The notes below the pieces were generated by a model. The model worked only from the letters and a program-made list of their open reading frames with translations, was not told where the DNA came from and ran no database searches. A stretch of 64,000 nucleotides of DNA from Stutzerimonas stutzeri (GTDB taxonomy: Bacteria; Pseudomonadota; Gammaproteobacteria; Pseudomonadales; Pseudomonadaceae): positions 1,550,001 through 1,614,000 of the forward strand of contig NC_015740.1 in the NCBI RefSeq assembly GCF_000219605.1. The letters run 5' to 3'. A program made the position numbers and the translations under genes. Every line of letters starts with the position of its first letter. Within the stretch, counting starts at the first letter, position 1. Positions 1-8,459 of this stretch are shown here, one piece after another.

Positions 1-297
1 GTTCAGCCCTTCGCCACCCAGATTCTCGCCGAAGGCGCCGAGCCCCAGCTGCGTGCGCAGCGGCGCAAAGCGCTGCGCCCAATAGAGGTAATGTTGCGTC
101 GGGTAATGGCACAGGGCACGGTCCGGCCCGCCATGAAAACGCCGCTCGGCGACCCGGTCGCCCCGCAGGCCATCCCTGCCCAGCCAGAGCGGGCCGTCTG
201 CCGGTTGCTTGTCCATCGCGGTCGCCTTGCGGCTGCCCGGCAGTGGGGTGAACGCATGGCACAGCAGTGGGCCGCTAACGGTCCAGGATGCAGCCAT
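1..297 (-). CDS. MOSC-domain protein (YiiM-like), C-terminal part outside window
   Basis: Translation of the minus strand from an ATG at 297 gives a frame that runs off the left edge. It contains the YiiM/MOSC signatures LGRDGLRGD, RRFHGGPDRALCHYP and FGENL, in the usual order and spacing. MOSC proteins resemble the C-terminal part of molybdenum-cofactor sulfurases; YiiM-type members act in reduction of N-hydroxylated compounds. The gene starts 8 bp after the stop of the small gene at 306-494, so the two are probably co-transcribed. An internal Met at 216 is less likely because homologues carry the residues before it. Only about 99 residues are visible. Confidence 0.8.
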   Translation of the reverse strand, partial: MAASWTVSGPLLCHAFTPLPGSRKATAMDKQPADGPLWLGRDGLRGDRVAERRFHGGPDRALCHYPTQHYLYWAQRFAPLRTQLGLGAFGENLGGEGLN

Positions 298-305
298 TTT
301 ATCGC

Positions 306-494
306 TCAAGGTTGGGCCAGACGTTCGAGTTCACGACGAACCATCGAGGCGTATTCCGGCGGGCTCAGGCGATACAGTTCGCCGGCGACCCAGTCCAGCC
401 AGCGAGCGCCCAGAATGGCGCGCTGTTCGATCAGACGTTGGGCTTCGGCGCTGGCTCGTTCGGCGTTGCGGTGGTGGAAGTCGGCACGACTCAC
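306..494 (-). CDS. Small conserved hypothetical protein, 62 aa
   Basis: A 62-residue, charged, probably helical protein starting with GTG at 494. A GGAGA Shine-Dalgarno sequence lies six bases upstream (501-505), which decides this start. It contains no signal peptide or membrane segment. It is the first gene of a two-gene minus-strand unit with the MOSC gene and is divergent from dgt. Similar small proteins beside dgt are familiar from other pseudomonads (from memory, not searched). Function unknown. Confidence 0.65.
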   Translation of the reverse strand: MSRADFHHRNAERASAEAQRLIEQRAILGARWLDWVAGELYRLSPPEYASMVRRELERLAQP

Positions 495-600
495 GGCTGG
501 TCTCCGTCGCGATGTTCTGGCTGGCAGGTGGGGGGCGATGGTAAACCCGGAACGCTCGCGTTAGGCTCCGGGGCTGTTTGTCGCGCCATGAGAACGATGC

Positions 601-2097
601 ATGTCCGAGCCCGTGAACTTCAAGCACAAGATTTCCCGTCAACGTCCTTACGGCAAGGCCGAGCCCGGCCTGCGCGCCAGCGAGGGCAATCTGGGCGCGG
701 TCATCGACCAGTTGGAAAGCGATCGCGGGCGCATCATCAATTCCGCGGCGGTGCGCCGCCTGCAGCAGAAGACGCAGGTCTTTCCGCTGGAGCGCAATGC
801 CGCAGTGCGCAGCCGCCTGACCCACTCGTTGGAGGTGCAGCAGACCGGCCGCTTCATCGTCCGTACGCTCTACAAGCAGCTTGGCAGCCGTGCCGCGGCG
901 TTCGGCCTGGATGGGCTGGAGACGGCACTGGAGAGCCTGGTGGAGATGACCTGCCTGATGCATGACATCGGCAATCCGCCATTCGGCCATTTCGGTGAAT
1001 ACGCCATCGGCGAATGGTTCGAGCGCCACCTGGATGAACTGTTCGCCGCTGCCGTGCCGCCAGGGCAGGGCGACACCGGGCTACGCCAGCGCATGCTAGA
1101 TGACCTCAACCTCTTCGAGGGCAACGCTCAGGCGATTCGTCTGGTGGTCTCGCTGCAGCGCCTGAACCTGACCTACACCCAGACCGCCGGCCTGCTCAAA
1201 TACGTCCGCCCGGCCTACATGCCGCGACCGGACAAAGGCACGCCGGGCGCCTATCTGCAGAAGAAGCCCGGCTTCTACCTCTCCGAAGAACCCTTCGTGC
1301 GTGCCTTGCAGGCGGCCCTCCAGATGGAGCCCTGCACGCGCCACCCGCTGGCCTACGTGATGGAGGCGGCGGACGACATTGCCTACTGCCTGGCTGACAT
1401 CGAGGATTCGGTGGAGAAGGGCATCTTCAGCATCGAGCAGCTGGCACAGCTGCTGCTGGACAAGTTCGCCCTGCATGGCGACGTCGATGCGCCCGTGCCC
1501 GGTCCGGAGCGCAGTTTCCGCAGCATGGTCAGCTACGCCCTGGAGCGGGCGCAGAAGGAGCCGATCAACAAGGCCGGCGAGTTCTTCATCTGGCTGCGGG
1601 TGAACATGATCCACCCGCTGGTGCAGCACGCTGCCCGTCAGTTCATCGACAACATCGAAGCGGTGTACCACGGCACGCTGGACCGCGCCCTGCTCGAGGA
1701 CGACAGCCTGCCCAACGCCATCGTGCAGACCTTCAAGGATGTGGCGATGGACAAGGTGTTCTGCCACCGCGAGGTGGAAACGCTGCAGCTGCAGGGCTAT
1801 CGCATCCTCCAGGGACTGCTGGACTTCTATGCGCCGTTGCTGCGCGTGCCGGCGCCGGTGTTCGACGCGCTAACCCTGGGCGGCTGTCGCAGCGAGCCGC
1901 ATCTGCAGATGCTGGCGCGGCGGCTGCCCAATCAGCTGGTCAAGGCCTATCACGAGGCGCTCAAGCCCCATACCGAGACGTCGGACGATCGCCCGCTGTG
2001 GGAGTTCTACTACCGCAACCGCATGCTGCAGGACTTCATCAGCGGCATGACCGACCAGCTTGCCCAGGACGAGTACCGCGCGCTGTCGGCGCTCTGA
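601..2097 (+). CDS. dgt: Deoxyguanosinetriphosphate triphosphohydrolase (dGTPase)
   Basis: This 498-residue HD-domain enzyme hydrolyses dGTP to deoxyguanosine and triphosphate in the cytosol. The metal ligands are visible: H75 in RLTHSLEV, the H121-D122 pair in MHDIGNPPFGH, and the late Asp in MEAADDIAY. Length fits the long Dgt class. Base composition matches the rest of the chromosome, so this is the resident copy. No strong ribosome-binding site precedes the ATG at 601. It is divergent from the small gene at 306-494. A second, very different dGTPase-family gene lies at 53008-54393. Confidence 0.93.
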   Translation: MSEPVNFKHKISRQRPYGKAEPGLRASEGNLGAVIDQLESDRGRIINSAAVRRLQQKTQVFPLERNAAVRSRLTHSLEVQQTGRFIVRTLYKQLGSRAAAFGLDGLETALESLVEMTCLMHDIGNPPFGHFGEYAIGEWFERHLDELFAAAVPPGQGDTGLRQRMLDDLNLFEGNAQAIRLVVSLQRLNLTYTQTAGLLKYVRPAYMPRPDKGTPGAYLQKKPGFYLSEEPFVRALQAALQMEPCTRHPLAYVMEAADDIAYCLADIEDSVEKGIFSIEQLAQLLLDKFALHGDVDAPVPGPERSFRSMVSYALERAQKEPINKAGEFFIWLRVNMIHPLVQHAARQFIDNIEAVYHGTLDRALLEDDSLPNAIVQTFKDVAMDKVFCHREVETLQLQGYRILQGLLDFYAPLLRVPAPVFDALTLGGCRSEPHLQMLARRLPNQLVKAYHEALKPHTETSDDRPLWEFYYRNRMLQDFISGMTDQLAQDEYRALSAL

Positions 2098-2259
2098 GCC
2101 CAGGTCGATCGATGAGGCTGAAGCCGGTCTCGGCAGCGCTCAGCGCTGCGCTTGGTACAGGCATTGCTATGGCTTGGTGCAGCAGTCGTCGTGCAAGCCC
2201 CGCAATGGCGCACGATGAAATCCCGGCAGTTCCCATAACCCGTTGAAAACAAAGGTTTC

Positions 2260-2394
2260 ATGGTGCCTCGGCAATTCTACCGAGGCAGACTCCGGCTGCA
2301 GGTGGCGGTAGTCGTCGCGTGCGCGGTGATGCATCTCGGTGCATTCGCACTCTGGCGATTACCGTTTTGGTGCGTATTCCCGCTGAGTCTGTAG
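2260..2394 (+). CDS. Possible small membrane protein ahead of amt, 44 aa
   Basis: An ATG at 2260, preceded by AAAGG with a short spacer, opens a 44-codon frame that stops six bases before the amt start. The product would have a basic N-terminus (RQFYRGRLR) followed by one hydrophobic stretch of about 25 residues. The frame begins inside an 8-bp inverted repeat (2264-2271 / 2280-2287) that could instead be part of a dgt terminator or a leader structure. The 2098-2400 gap otherwise holds nothing recognisable. Could be chance; conservation would decide. Confidence 0.3.
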   Translation: MVPRQFYRGRLRLQVAVVVACAVMHLGAFALWRLPFWCVFPLSL

Positions 2395-2400
2395 TAACCC

Positions 2401-3609
2401 ATGGAAAGCCTCAACAGCGCCGTGGAAACCCTGGTCCATGGCTCCAATACCCTGTTCCTCCTGATGGGCGCGGTGATGGTGCTGGCCATGCATACCGGCT
2501 TCGCCTTCCTCGAAGTCGGGACCGTGCGGCTGAAGAACCAGGTCAATGCCCTGTCGAAGATCATCACCGACTTCGCCGTATCGACCCTGGCGTACTTCTT
2601 CATCGGCTACTGGATCGCCTATGGCGTGACGTTCATGCAGCCGGCCGATCAGCTGGTGGCCGACCACGGCTATGCCCTGGTGAAGTTCTTCTTCCTGCTG
2701 ACCTTTGCTGCGGCGATTCCGGCGATCATCTCCGGCGGCATCGCCGAGCGTGCGCGCTTCGGTCCGCAGCTGTGCGCGACGCTGTTGATCGTGGCGTTCG
2801 TCTATCCGTTCTTCGAAGGGCTGATCTGGAACGGCAATTTCGGTTTCCAGGCCTGGCTGGAGCACCAGTTCGGTGCGCCCTTCCATGACTTCGCCGGCTC
2901 CGTGGTGGTGCACGCCATGGGCGGATGGCTGGCGTTTGGTGCGGTCATCCTGCTCGGGCGTCGCAACGGCCGCTACCGCGACGGCCGGCTGGTGGCCTTC
3001 GCCCCGTCGAATATCCCGTTCCTGGCGCTGGGCTCGTGGATTCTCATCGTCGGCTGGTTCGGCTTCAACGTCATGAGTGCGCAGTCCATCGAGGGCATCA
3101 GTGGCCTGGTGGCAGTGAACTCGCTGATGGCGATGGTGGGCGGCACCGCCGCGGCCTGGCTGGCCGGCCGCAACGACCCGGGCTTCCTGCACAACGGCCC
3201 GCTGGCCGGGCTGGTGGCGGTTTGCGCCGGCTCCGATCTGATGCATCCGGTCGGTGCGCTGGCCACCGGCGCGATTGCCGGGGCGCTGTTCGTCTGGGCG
3301 TTCACCGCCACGCAGAACCGCTGGAAAATCGACGACGTGCTGGGTGTATGGCCGCTGCACGGTCTGTGCGGGATCTGGGGCGGCATCGCCTGCGGCATCT
3401 TCGGCCAGGCGGCGTTGGGCGGGTTCGGCGGCGTCAGCCTGATCAGCCAGGTGATCGGCAGCGGTCTGGGCATGCTGGTGGCACTGGTTGGTGGCTTCGG
3501 CGTCTACGGCCTGCTCAAGCACTCCATGGGCATTCGCCTCAGCCAGGAGGAAGAATTCAACGGGGCGGACCTCTCGATCCATCGCATCGGCGCGCTCAGC
3601 CACGACTGA
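2401..3609 (+). CDS. amt: Ammonium transporter, Amt/MEP/Rh family
   Basis: Inner-membrane ammonium channel of 402 residues with eleven predicted membrane segments. Family hallmarks are present: the conserved Asp in HDFAGSVVVH (D163) and the pore twin histidines H171 and H320 (VWPLHGLCGIWGG). There is no cleavable leader like that of E. coli AmtB, and no glnK beside it, so it may be a second, non-glnK-linked Amt. No clear sigma-54 GG-N10-GC promoter was found upstream. The ATG at 2401 has a poor ribosome-binding site, but the protein begins where the family does. Confidence 0.92.
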   Translation: MESLNSAVETLVHGSNTLFLLMGAVMVLAMHTGFAFLEVGTVRLKNQVNALSKIITDFAVSTLAYFFIGYWIAYGVTFMQPADQLVADHGYALVKFFFLLTFAAAIPAIISGGIAERARFGPQLCATLLIVAFVYPFFEGLIWNGNFGFQAWLEHQFGAPFHDFAGSVVVHAMGGWLAFGAVILLGRRNGRYRDGRLVAFAPSNIPFLALGSWILIVGWFGFNVMSAQSIEGISGLVAVNSLMAMVGGTAAAWLAGRNDPGFLHNGPLAGLVAVCAGSDLMHPVGALATGAIAGALFVWAFTATQNRWKIDDVLGVWPLHGLCGIWGGIACGIFGQAALGGFGGVSLISQVIGSGLGMLVALVGGFGVYGLLKHSMGIRLSQEEEFNGADLSIHRIGALSHD

Positions 3610-3635
3610 GGCGCTGCGCTGGCGCAAGCCGCGGC

Positions 3636-4568
3636 TCAATAACCGCGCTTGCGCTGCACCAGATGGTTGATCGGCCGGCCGTCGCGCAGGGCCTGCAGGT
3701 TCTGCGCGACGATCGACGCGGCGCTGCGCATGTCCGTCGCGGCGGCGCTATGCGGCAGGACCGTCACGCGCGGATGGCACCAGAACGGATGGTCCGTCGC
3801 CAGCGGCTCCTGGCGAAACACATCCAGCACCGCACGATCGAGCTGTCCGCTGTCCAGCGCCTGCAGCAGGTCGGCTTCCACCAGGTGCCCGCCACGGGCG
3901 AGGTTGATCAGGGCAGCGCCGGGGCGCATGGCGGCGAAGAACCGTCGGTCCAGCAGATCGGCGGTCTGTGCGGTGAGGGGCAGCAGGTTGATCACGATGT
4001 CACTGCGTGCCAGCAGCGGCCACAGCGCTTCCAGGCCGTGCTCCAGCGCCATGCCGGCGATGGTGCCACCGTGCAGATTCCAGCCGGTCACCCGGTAACC
4101 CGTTTCCAGCAGCCGCCGCGCGCAGGTCCGGCCCATCTGGCCCATGCCCAGCACGGCTACCTCGATCTCGTCGGCGCGCCGCTGCGGCAGAGGGTACCAG
4201 TGGCGATCGCGCTGCTGTTGCGCATAGTCGAAGAAGCGGCGATGCAGCGAAAGCGTCGCCCACAAGGCGGTTTCCGCCATGGCCGCGCTCATCGCCGGGT
4301 CGACCATGCGCGCCAGGGGTACGTCCGGCAGGCTGGGATCGTCCAGCAGGCGATCGACGCCGGCCCAGAGCGACTGGATCAGGCGCAGCCGGGGCAGGCC
4401 TTGCAGGGAGCCTGGCGGCGGGTTGGCAACCACGGCGGCGACGATGCGCCCGGCGTTCTGCGTCGGGACGTGCAGGTGCCAGCGGGCATCGGGCATGGCG
4501 CGTTGCAGCTCGACGAGCCAGGCGTCGCGTTCTTCGCTGTCGAAGCTGCCGCAAAGCAGTAGGTCCAT
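3636..4568 (-). CDS. ghrA: Glyoxylate/hydroxypyruvate reductase A family (D-2-hydroxyacid dehydrogenase)
   Basis: A 310-residue NAD(P)-dependent reductase of the D-isomer 2-hydroxyacid dehydrogenase family, GhrA subgroup, which reduces glyoxylate and hydroxypyruvate. Visible features are the Rossmann motif VLGMGQMGR near residue 140, the catalytic Arg in INLARGGHLV, Glu in FRQEPL and His in VTVLPHSAA. The start at 4568 is supported by a GGAG seven bases upstream; the frame is open further upstream but lacks such a site. It is convergent with amt. The exact substrate cannot be told from sequence, so the symbol is by similarity. Confidence 0.85.
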   Translation of the reverse strand: MDLLLCGSFDSEERDAWLVELQRAMPDARWHLHVPTQNAGRIVAAVVANPPPGSLQGLPRLRLIQSLWAGVDRLLDDPSLPDVPLARMVDPAMSAAMAETALWATLSLHRRFFDYAQQQRDRHWYPLPQRRADEIEVAVLGMGQMGRTCARRLLETGYRVTGWNLHGGTIAGMALEHGLEALWPLLARSDIVINLLPLTAQTADLLDRRFFAAMRPGAALINLARGGHLVEADLLQALDSGQLDRAVLDVFRQEPLATDHPFWCHPRVTVLPHSAAATDMRSAASIVAQNLQALRDGRPINHLVQRKRGY

Positions 4569-4684
4569 GGAATGGCTCCAGGTGGGCGAAGCGGAACTGT
4601 AGTCAGCCGCGGAGTCTCTGAATAGGCAAGTCACGGACCGCGCTCGCGCCGTCCGGCCCATTGACCAAGCCCAAGGAGAATCTC

Positions 4685-4921
4685 ATGGAACTGCCCAACA
4701 AAGACCTCGGCACCCTGTTCGAACAGCTCGGCCTGGAATCCGATCCTGCCAGCATCGATGCCTTTATCGCCAAGCACGGCCGCTTGCCGGAGGATGTCCG
4801 TCTGGCCGATGCCCCGTTCTGGAACGAGTCGCAGCGCGCGTTCCTGCGTGACGAATGGGTCGAGGACGCCGAATGGGCGCCCATCGTCGACGAGCTGAAC
4901 GTGCGCCTGCACGAGCATTGA
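4685..4921 (+). CDS. DUF2789 family protein, 78 aa
   Basis: A small acidic cytosolic protein matching the DUF2789 pattern: LGTLFEQLGLESD, then DAPFWNESQRAFL and DAEWAPIVDELN. An AAGGAG site seven bases before the ATG at 4685 fixes the start. It is divergent from the GhrA-like gene and convergent with the DUF3597 gene. No function is known for the family, which is widespread in gammaproteobacteria. Confidence 0.85.
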   Translation: MELPNKDLGTLFEQLGLESDPASIDAFIAKHGRLPEDVRLADAPFWNESQRAFLRDEWVEDAEWAPIVDELNVRLHEH

Positions 4922-4968
4922 TCGCCACGCAGGCTGCGGCAGCGACCGCAGCTTGCGCGGGCTGTGGC

Positions 4969-5364
4969 TCAATCCAGCAGATCGGCCGGCACATTGCCGC
5001 CGTTCTCGGCCAGCCGCTTCAGCACGGCCTTGTGCAGCCACAGATTCATCTGCGCCGAATCGCCCATTTTGTCCGCTGGGCAGCCGAGTTCGGTGGCAAG
5101 CTCCTTGCGCGCCGTCAGGCTGCTGTCCAGGCCCAGCAGCTTGAGCAGGTCGACGATGGAGGTGCGCCAGTTGAGCTTTTCCGGATGATTGTTGGCCATA
5201 CCGTCCAGCTTCGCGGCTACGTCTACCTGATCCACGGCAGGCGTCGTGGGTGCGCCGGCACCACCGGTGGACGCTTCCGGCGGGGTAGTGGGTGCGGTGC
5301 TGTCCGGCTCGGCGTGCGCCCGGCCGATGCCGATCTTTTCCAGAATCGAACTGAACAAGCCCAT
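4969..5364 (-). CDS. DUF3597 family protein (copy 1), 131 aa
   Basis: The N-terminus is MGLFSSILEKIGIG, followed by a Pro/Thr/Ala-rich linker (about residues 15-45). The conserved C-terminal domain contains LNWRTSIVDLLKLLGLDSS, ATELGCP and MNLWLHKAVLKRLAENGG. This is the DUF3597 fold, small helical and of unknown function. An AGGA site precedes the ATG. A close paralogue lies at 7549-8010 in the same orientation, sharing the same N-terminal MGLF motif and C-terminal domain but with a different linker. No membrane segment or signal peptide. Confidence 0.87.
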   Translation of the reverse strand: MGLFSSILEKIGIGRAHAEPDSTAPTTPPEASTGGAGAPTTPAVDQVDVAAKLDGMANNHPEKLNWRTSIVDLLKLLGLDSSLTARKELATELGCPADKMGDSAQMNLWLHKAVLKRLAENGGNVPADLLD

Positions 5365-5546
5365 GAGGATTCTCCTGTCTGCGTGGATACGTGAGCCTTG
5401 GCTCGCAGTTAGGACCGCCGGCGCTTCGATTAGTCGCGCCTCGTCGCTCGTGGCCGGCTACCAGCCGAAGCCTTCGGACTGCGCACCTCTCCTCGTGCTG
5501 GGCTTCACGTCCGCCTAGAATGCCGCTTTTGACCGGGAAATCCGCC

Positions 5547-6350
5547 ATGAGCAACCTCGACATCGACGCCCGCTATGCCTGCGCCAAGAGCCTTGCGCTG
5601 GAAGCTGCGCAGCTCGGCATGACCTATTACCGTCAGCGCGAGACACTGGATGTGGAGCACAAGGGCAGCGATCGCCAGGACGTGGTCAGCATCGCCGACA
5701 AGCGCATCGAGGACTTCATTCGCGGGCGGCTCGCCGAACGTTTTCCCGAAGACGGCTTTCTCGGCGAGGAGAGCGGCTCGGCCGGTCTCAAGGCACGCTG
5801 CGTCTGGGTCATCGACCCCATCGACGGCACCGCCTGCTTCGTCAACGGCCTGCACAACTGGTGCGTCTCCATCGGCCTGCTGGTGGACGGCGAACCGCAC
5901 GTCGGCGCGATCGCCGATCCGAATCACGACGAACTCTTCCATGGCTGCCTTGGCCGGGGCGCCTACGTCAACGAGACGCCGCTCAGAGCCAGCACCGCGA
6001 CCCACGTGTGCGAGGGGCTGACCGGCGCCGGTACCTTCCATCCACGCGGCAAGGAACATTTCATTCCGTTTCTGGAGAAACTGCTGGCCGAAGGCGGCAT
6101 GTTCATCCGCAACGGCTCCGGCGCGCTGATGACCGCCTACGTCGCTGCGGGTCGCCTGATCGGTTACTACGAGACCGAGCTCAAGAGCTGGGACTGCCTG
6201 GCCGGGCTGGTGCTGGTGGCCGAAGCGGGTGGCCTGCGCAACGACTTCTTCCGTAACGACGGTCTGCTGCGAGGTAATCCGTATCTGGTGGCGGCGCCCG
6301 GGGTGTACAGCCAGCTGGCCAAACTGATCGGCCCTTCGCTGGATGCCTGA
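5547..6350 (+). CDS. Inositol monophosphatase family phosphatase
   Basis: A 267-residue Mg-dependent, Li-sensitive-type phosphatase. The family motifs are in place: GEESG (metal ligand Glu), DPIDGTACFVNG (DPIDGT-x-x-F variant) and WDCLAGLVLVAEAGG. Members hydrolyse inositol phosphates, histidinol phosphate, 3'-phosphoadenosine 5'-phosphate or sugar phosphates; the substrate here cannot be assigned. The true start is the ATG at 5547 (GGGA upstream), where the family alignment begins, not the longer open frame. A TAGAAT -10-like box lies at 5515-5520. Confidence 0.85.
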   Translation: MSNLDIDARYACAKSLALEAAQLGMTYYRQRETLDVEHKGSDRQDVVSIADKRIEDFIRGRLAERFPEDGFLGEESGSAGLKARCVWVIDPIDGTACFVNGLHNWCVSIGLLVDGEPHVGAIADPNHDELFHGCLGRGAYVNETPLRASTATHVCEGLTGAGTFHPRGKEHFIPFLEKLLAEGGMFIRNGSGALMTAYVAAGRLIGYYETELKSWDCLAGLVLVAEAGGLRNDFFRNDGLLRGNPYLVAAPGVYSQLAKLIGPSLDA

Positions 6351-6527
6351 GCCGCGCGTTCGTCGATCGGCGCAGGCGCGGTCGGCAGCCTGTGCTATAC
6401 CGTTGTGACGCACCGAGGGCCGGCTTATCCGCCTGGCCCGCTCTGAACAGGGGGGAATTCCGGCAGCCATCGGGCCCGAGCCAACCTGCGTGATCGATGG
6501 CTGCCCGCACATAGCGAGGTAACGATC

Positions 6528-6788
6528 ATGACCATGATGCAATGCACCTACCGCGACCACATCATCACCGCCGAGGTAATGGAATATCCTGGCACCTCCA
6601 CTCCCTGGGCCGGCGGCTGCCGGATTACCGCCCCCGACGGACACGTCACCCGTCGCCTGCCGCTGCCACTCGAGCATGCGTTCATGGACGAACTGGACAA
6701 GGCCCAGCGGCTGTCCATCGCCCACGGCAAGTGGCTGGTGGACCAGCACCTCGACCACGGGCGCGAGCTGTTTCAAAAGGCCGCCTGA
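6528..6788 (+). CDS. Conserved hypothetical protein, 86 aa
   Basis: A small soluble protein beginning MTMMQCTYRDH, preceded by a GAGGT ribosome-binding site, and followed directly by a strong intrinsic terminator (6804-6836). This arrangement supports a real monocistronic gene. The sequence has a beta-rich first half (HIITAEVMEYPG, CRITAPDGH) and a helical second half. No family assigned; similar short proteins occur in pseudomonads. Confidence 0.65.
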   Translation: MTMMQCTYRDHIITAEVMEYPGTSTPWAGGCRITAPDGHVTRRLPLPLEHAFMDELDKAQRLSIAHGKWLVDQHLDHGRELFQKAA

Positions 6789-6803
6789 CCGCTCTTGCTA
6801 CTG

Positions 6804-6836
6804 CGCGCCGGACGCCTGCGTCCGGCGCGTTTTTGT
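6804..6836 (+). terminator. Intrinsic terminator after the 86-aa gene
   Basis: An 11-bp perfect inverted repeat (6804-6814 with 6819-6829, loop CCTG) is followed by GTTTTTGTTGT on the plus strand. It lies 16 bp after the stop at 6788. Confidence 0.88.
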
Positions 6837-7092
6837 TGTCCTGGATCAGGCCGATAGCACTTAGATAGGGCTCAGCGGCCCCTCCGCGCACGAGGCTGCG
6901 TGCCGGCATTTTCAGACCCATGCTGGCATTGGTTGCGATTGCGCAGTCTTCCTGAGTGCAACGCTATCACGGCGCATTGCCCAGGAAAGGTTCGGCGACA
7001 TTTGGCGCATTGCTTAATGATCCAAACGGTGGCATAGCTATCACCAAGCCACCGGCAACGGTGGTGTTCATAAGCGGAAGTAAGGACGACTT

Positions 7093-7506
7093 ATGCAAAT
7101 CCAGGTTCATAGCGATAACCACATCGAAGGCAGTGCCCGTCTGGCTGATTGGGTCAGTGCCAGTGTCGCAGGCAAGCTGGACCGGTATGACGACGAGCTG
7201 ACACGTGTCGTCGTGCACCTCAACGACGAAAACGGCGACAAGGCCGGCGCGCATGACAAGCGCTGCCAGATCGAGGCGCGGCCCAAGGGCCTGCAACCCA
7301 TCTCCGTCACCCACAAGGCTGAATCGTTGGAGCTGGCCATCGACGGCGCGGTCGACAAGCTGAGCAATGCGCTCGCTCACCAGTTCGGCAAGCTGCGCAG
7401 CAAGCGCGCCGGCGCCCAGCCGCAGATAATCGACGGTGCCGTAGCCGGTCGTGACGCGCTACTGGAGGAAGATTTCCTCGCGGACGAACTGGTCCGCAAT
7501 TCATAA
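7093..7506 (+). CDS. HPF/RaiA-type ribosome-associated factor (S30AE domain)
   Basis: A 137-residue protein with one S30AE domain (approx. residues 1-100) of the sigma-54-modulation / hibernation-factor family, and a short acidic C-terminal tail (LLEEDFLADEL). Such proteins bind the 30S subunit between head and body and stabilise inactive ribosomes. TAAGGA precedes the ATG. It is not linked to rpoN/ptsN, where the main hpf of pseudomonads resides, so this is probably an additional paralogue. The 250 bp upstream (6837-7092) holds no gene. A perfect 12-bp hairpin terminator follows. Confidence 0.78.
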   Translation: MQIQVHSDNHIEGSARLADWVSASVAGKLDRYDDELTRVVVHLNDENGDKAGAHDKRCQIEARPKGLQPISVTHKAESLELAIDGAVDKLSNALAHQFGKLRSKRAGAQPQIIDGAVAGRDALLEEDFLADELVRNS

Positions 7507-7515
7507 GCCCCCGAT

Positions 7516-7543
7516 GAAGGGCCTTCCCAGCGGAAGGCCCTTC
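7516..7543. terminator. Perfect 12-bp hairpin between convergent genes
   Basis: GAAGGGCCTTCC at 7516-7527 pairs with 7532-7543 across a CAGC loop. It sits between the HPF-like gene (ends 7506) and the DUF3597 gene (ends 7549 on the other strand). It can serve both; a T tract is not obvious on either side. Confidence 0.75.
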
Positions 7544-7548
7544 GCGCA

Positions 7549-8010
7549 TCAGTGCAGCAGTTCCGGCGGAATGCTTCCGCCATTCTCGGCCAGCTTCTTC
7601 ATCACCGCGCGGTGCAGCCACATGTTCATCTGCGCCGTATCGGCCATCTGATCGGGCGGGCAGCCCAGCTCGGTGGCAAGCTCCCGGCGCGACTCCAGGC
7701 TGCTGTCGAGGCCCAGCAACTTCATCAGGTCGACGATCGAGGTGCGCCAGTTCAGCGCTTCGGGGTGTGCCGCCGCCTTCGCTTCCAGCTGCGCCACCAC
7801 GTCCACGCCACGGGCGGGGGCAGTCGGCTGGTTCAGATCCCTGTCCGGCCCGAGTGTCGCGTTGGTCGTGGTCGACGGCCGCTCGCTCAGTGTTATGCCT
7901 TCGGCGCTGGAGTGGCTGGCGTCAGCCGGCGGCGTGTCGGCCTTGCGCTCCGCTTCGTTGGAGACATCGCCCAGGCCGAGCTTCGCCTTGATCGAATCGA
8001 AAAGTCCCAT
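7549..8010 (-). CDS. DUF3597 family protein (copy 2), 153 aa
   Basis: Paralogue of the gene at 4969-5364. It shares MGLFDSIKAKLGLG at the N-terminus and LNWRTSIVDLMKLLGLDSS, ATELGCPPDQM and MNMWLHRAVMKKLAENGG in the C-terminal domain, with a longer polar linker (about residues 15-75). The start at 8010 has a GGAG upstream; the longer open frame lacks support. The domain is of unknown function. The two copies are separated by only four genes, which suggests local duplication followed by linker divergence. Confidence 0.87.
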   Translation of the reverse strand: MGLFDSIKAKLGLGDVSNEAERKADTPPADASHSSAEGITLSERPSTTTNATLGPDRDLNQPTAPARGVDVVAQLEAKAAAHPEALNWRTSIVDLMKLLGLDSSLESRRELATELGCPPDQMADTAQMNMWLHRAVMKKLAENGGSIPPELLH

Positions 8011-8090
8011 GTCCGTTCTCCGTGCTGTTGGTGTCTGCGTTCGACAACAACCCACGGCGTGCCATTCGTTCCACAGGTCGGTTCGCTCGG

Positions 8091-8459
8091 TCAGCTGTGT
8101 TCGAGCCAGGCGAGGGCTTCGGCTTCCTGGTGCAGATCGAAGGCCTTGATGGTCAGTCCCGGAATCAATGCGCCCTCGACTTCGCTGGCCTTGCGCAACC
8201 ACTCCTTGCCGGCGATCACCGCACAGCGGTCGAAGCGGCGGATGAAGCGCAGCAGCTGGGGCAGGCGTGACAGCTCCACGCCGACGGCACCCAGGGTCGG
8301 CAGATCGAAGTCGCCGATGCGGTAGAGCATGCGGCCGTGGCTGATGCCTTCGGACTTGAACAGCAGGTCGTCCAGCGCGGCGCGCATGGCCTGGCTGTCC
8401 AGCTTGCCGGAGAAGTCGATATCGATGCGGTTTTCGCCTCTGCGCGATACCTGAAACAT
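8091..8459 (-). CDS. SpoIIAA-like (STAS-fold) protein, 122 aa
   Basis: The protein matches the SpoIIAA-like family (formerly DUF3478): an N-terminal beta strand with DFSGKLDSQAMRAAL, RMLYRIGDFDLP, and a C-terminal helix ending FDLHQEAEALAWLE. These single-domain proteins adopt a STAS-like fold; no partner anti-sigma kinase is nearby, so the role is unknown. GAGGGA precedes the ATG. The 297-bp gap to the chemoreceptor gene contains only the two divergent upstream regions. Confidence 0.78.
   Translation of the reverse strand: MFQVSRRGENRIDIDFSGKLDSQAMRAALDDLLFKSEGISHGRMLYRIGDFDLPTLGAVGVELSRLPQLLRFIRRFDRCAVIAGKEWLRKASEVEGALIPGLTIKAFDLHQEAEALAWLEHS

Noticed and set aside
2112..2246. 44-codon frame after dgt with a signal-like N-terminus
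   Set aside because: No ribosome-binding site and an implausible tail; more likely intergenic.
2098..2400. Sigma-54 promoter for amt
   Set aside because: No GG-N10-GC pair with acceptable flanks was found.
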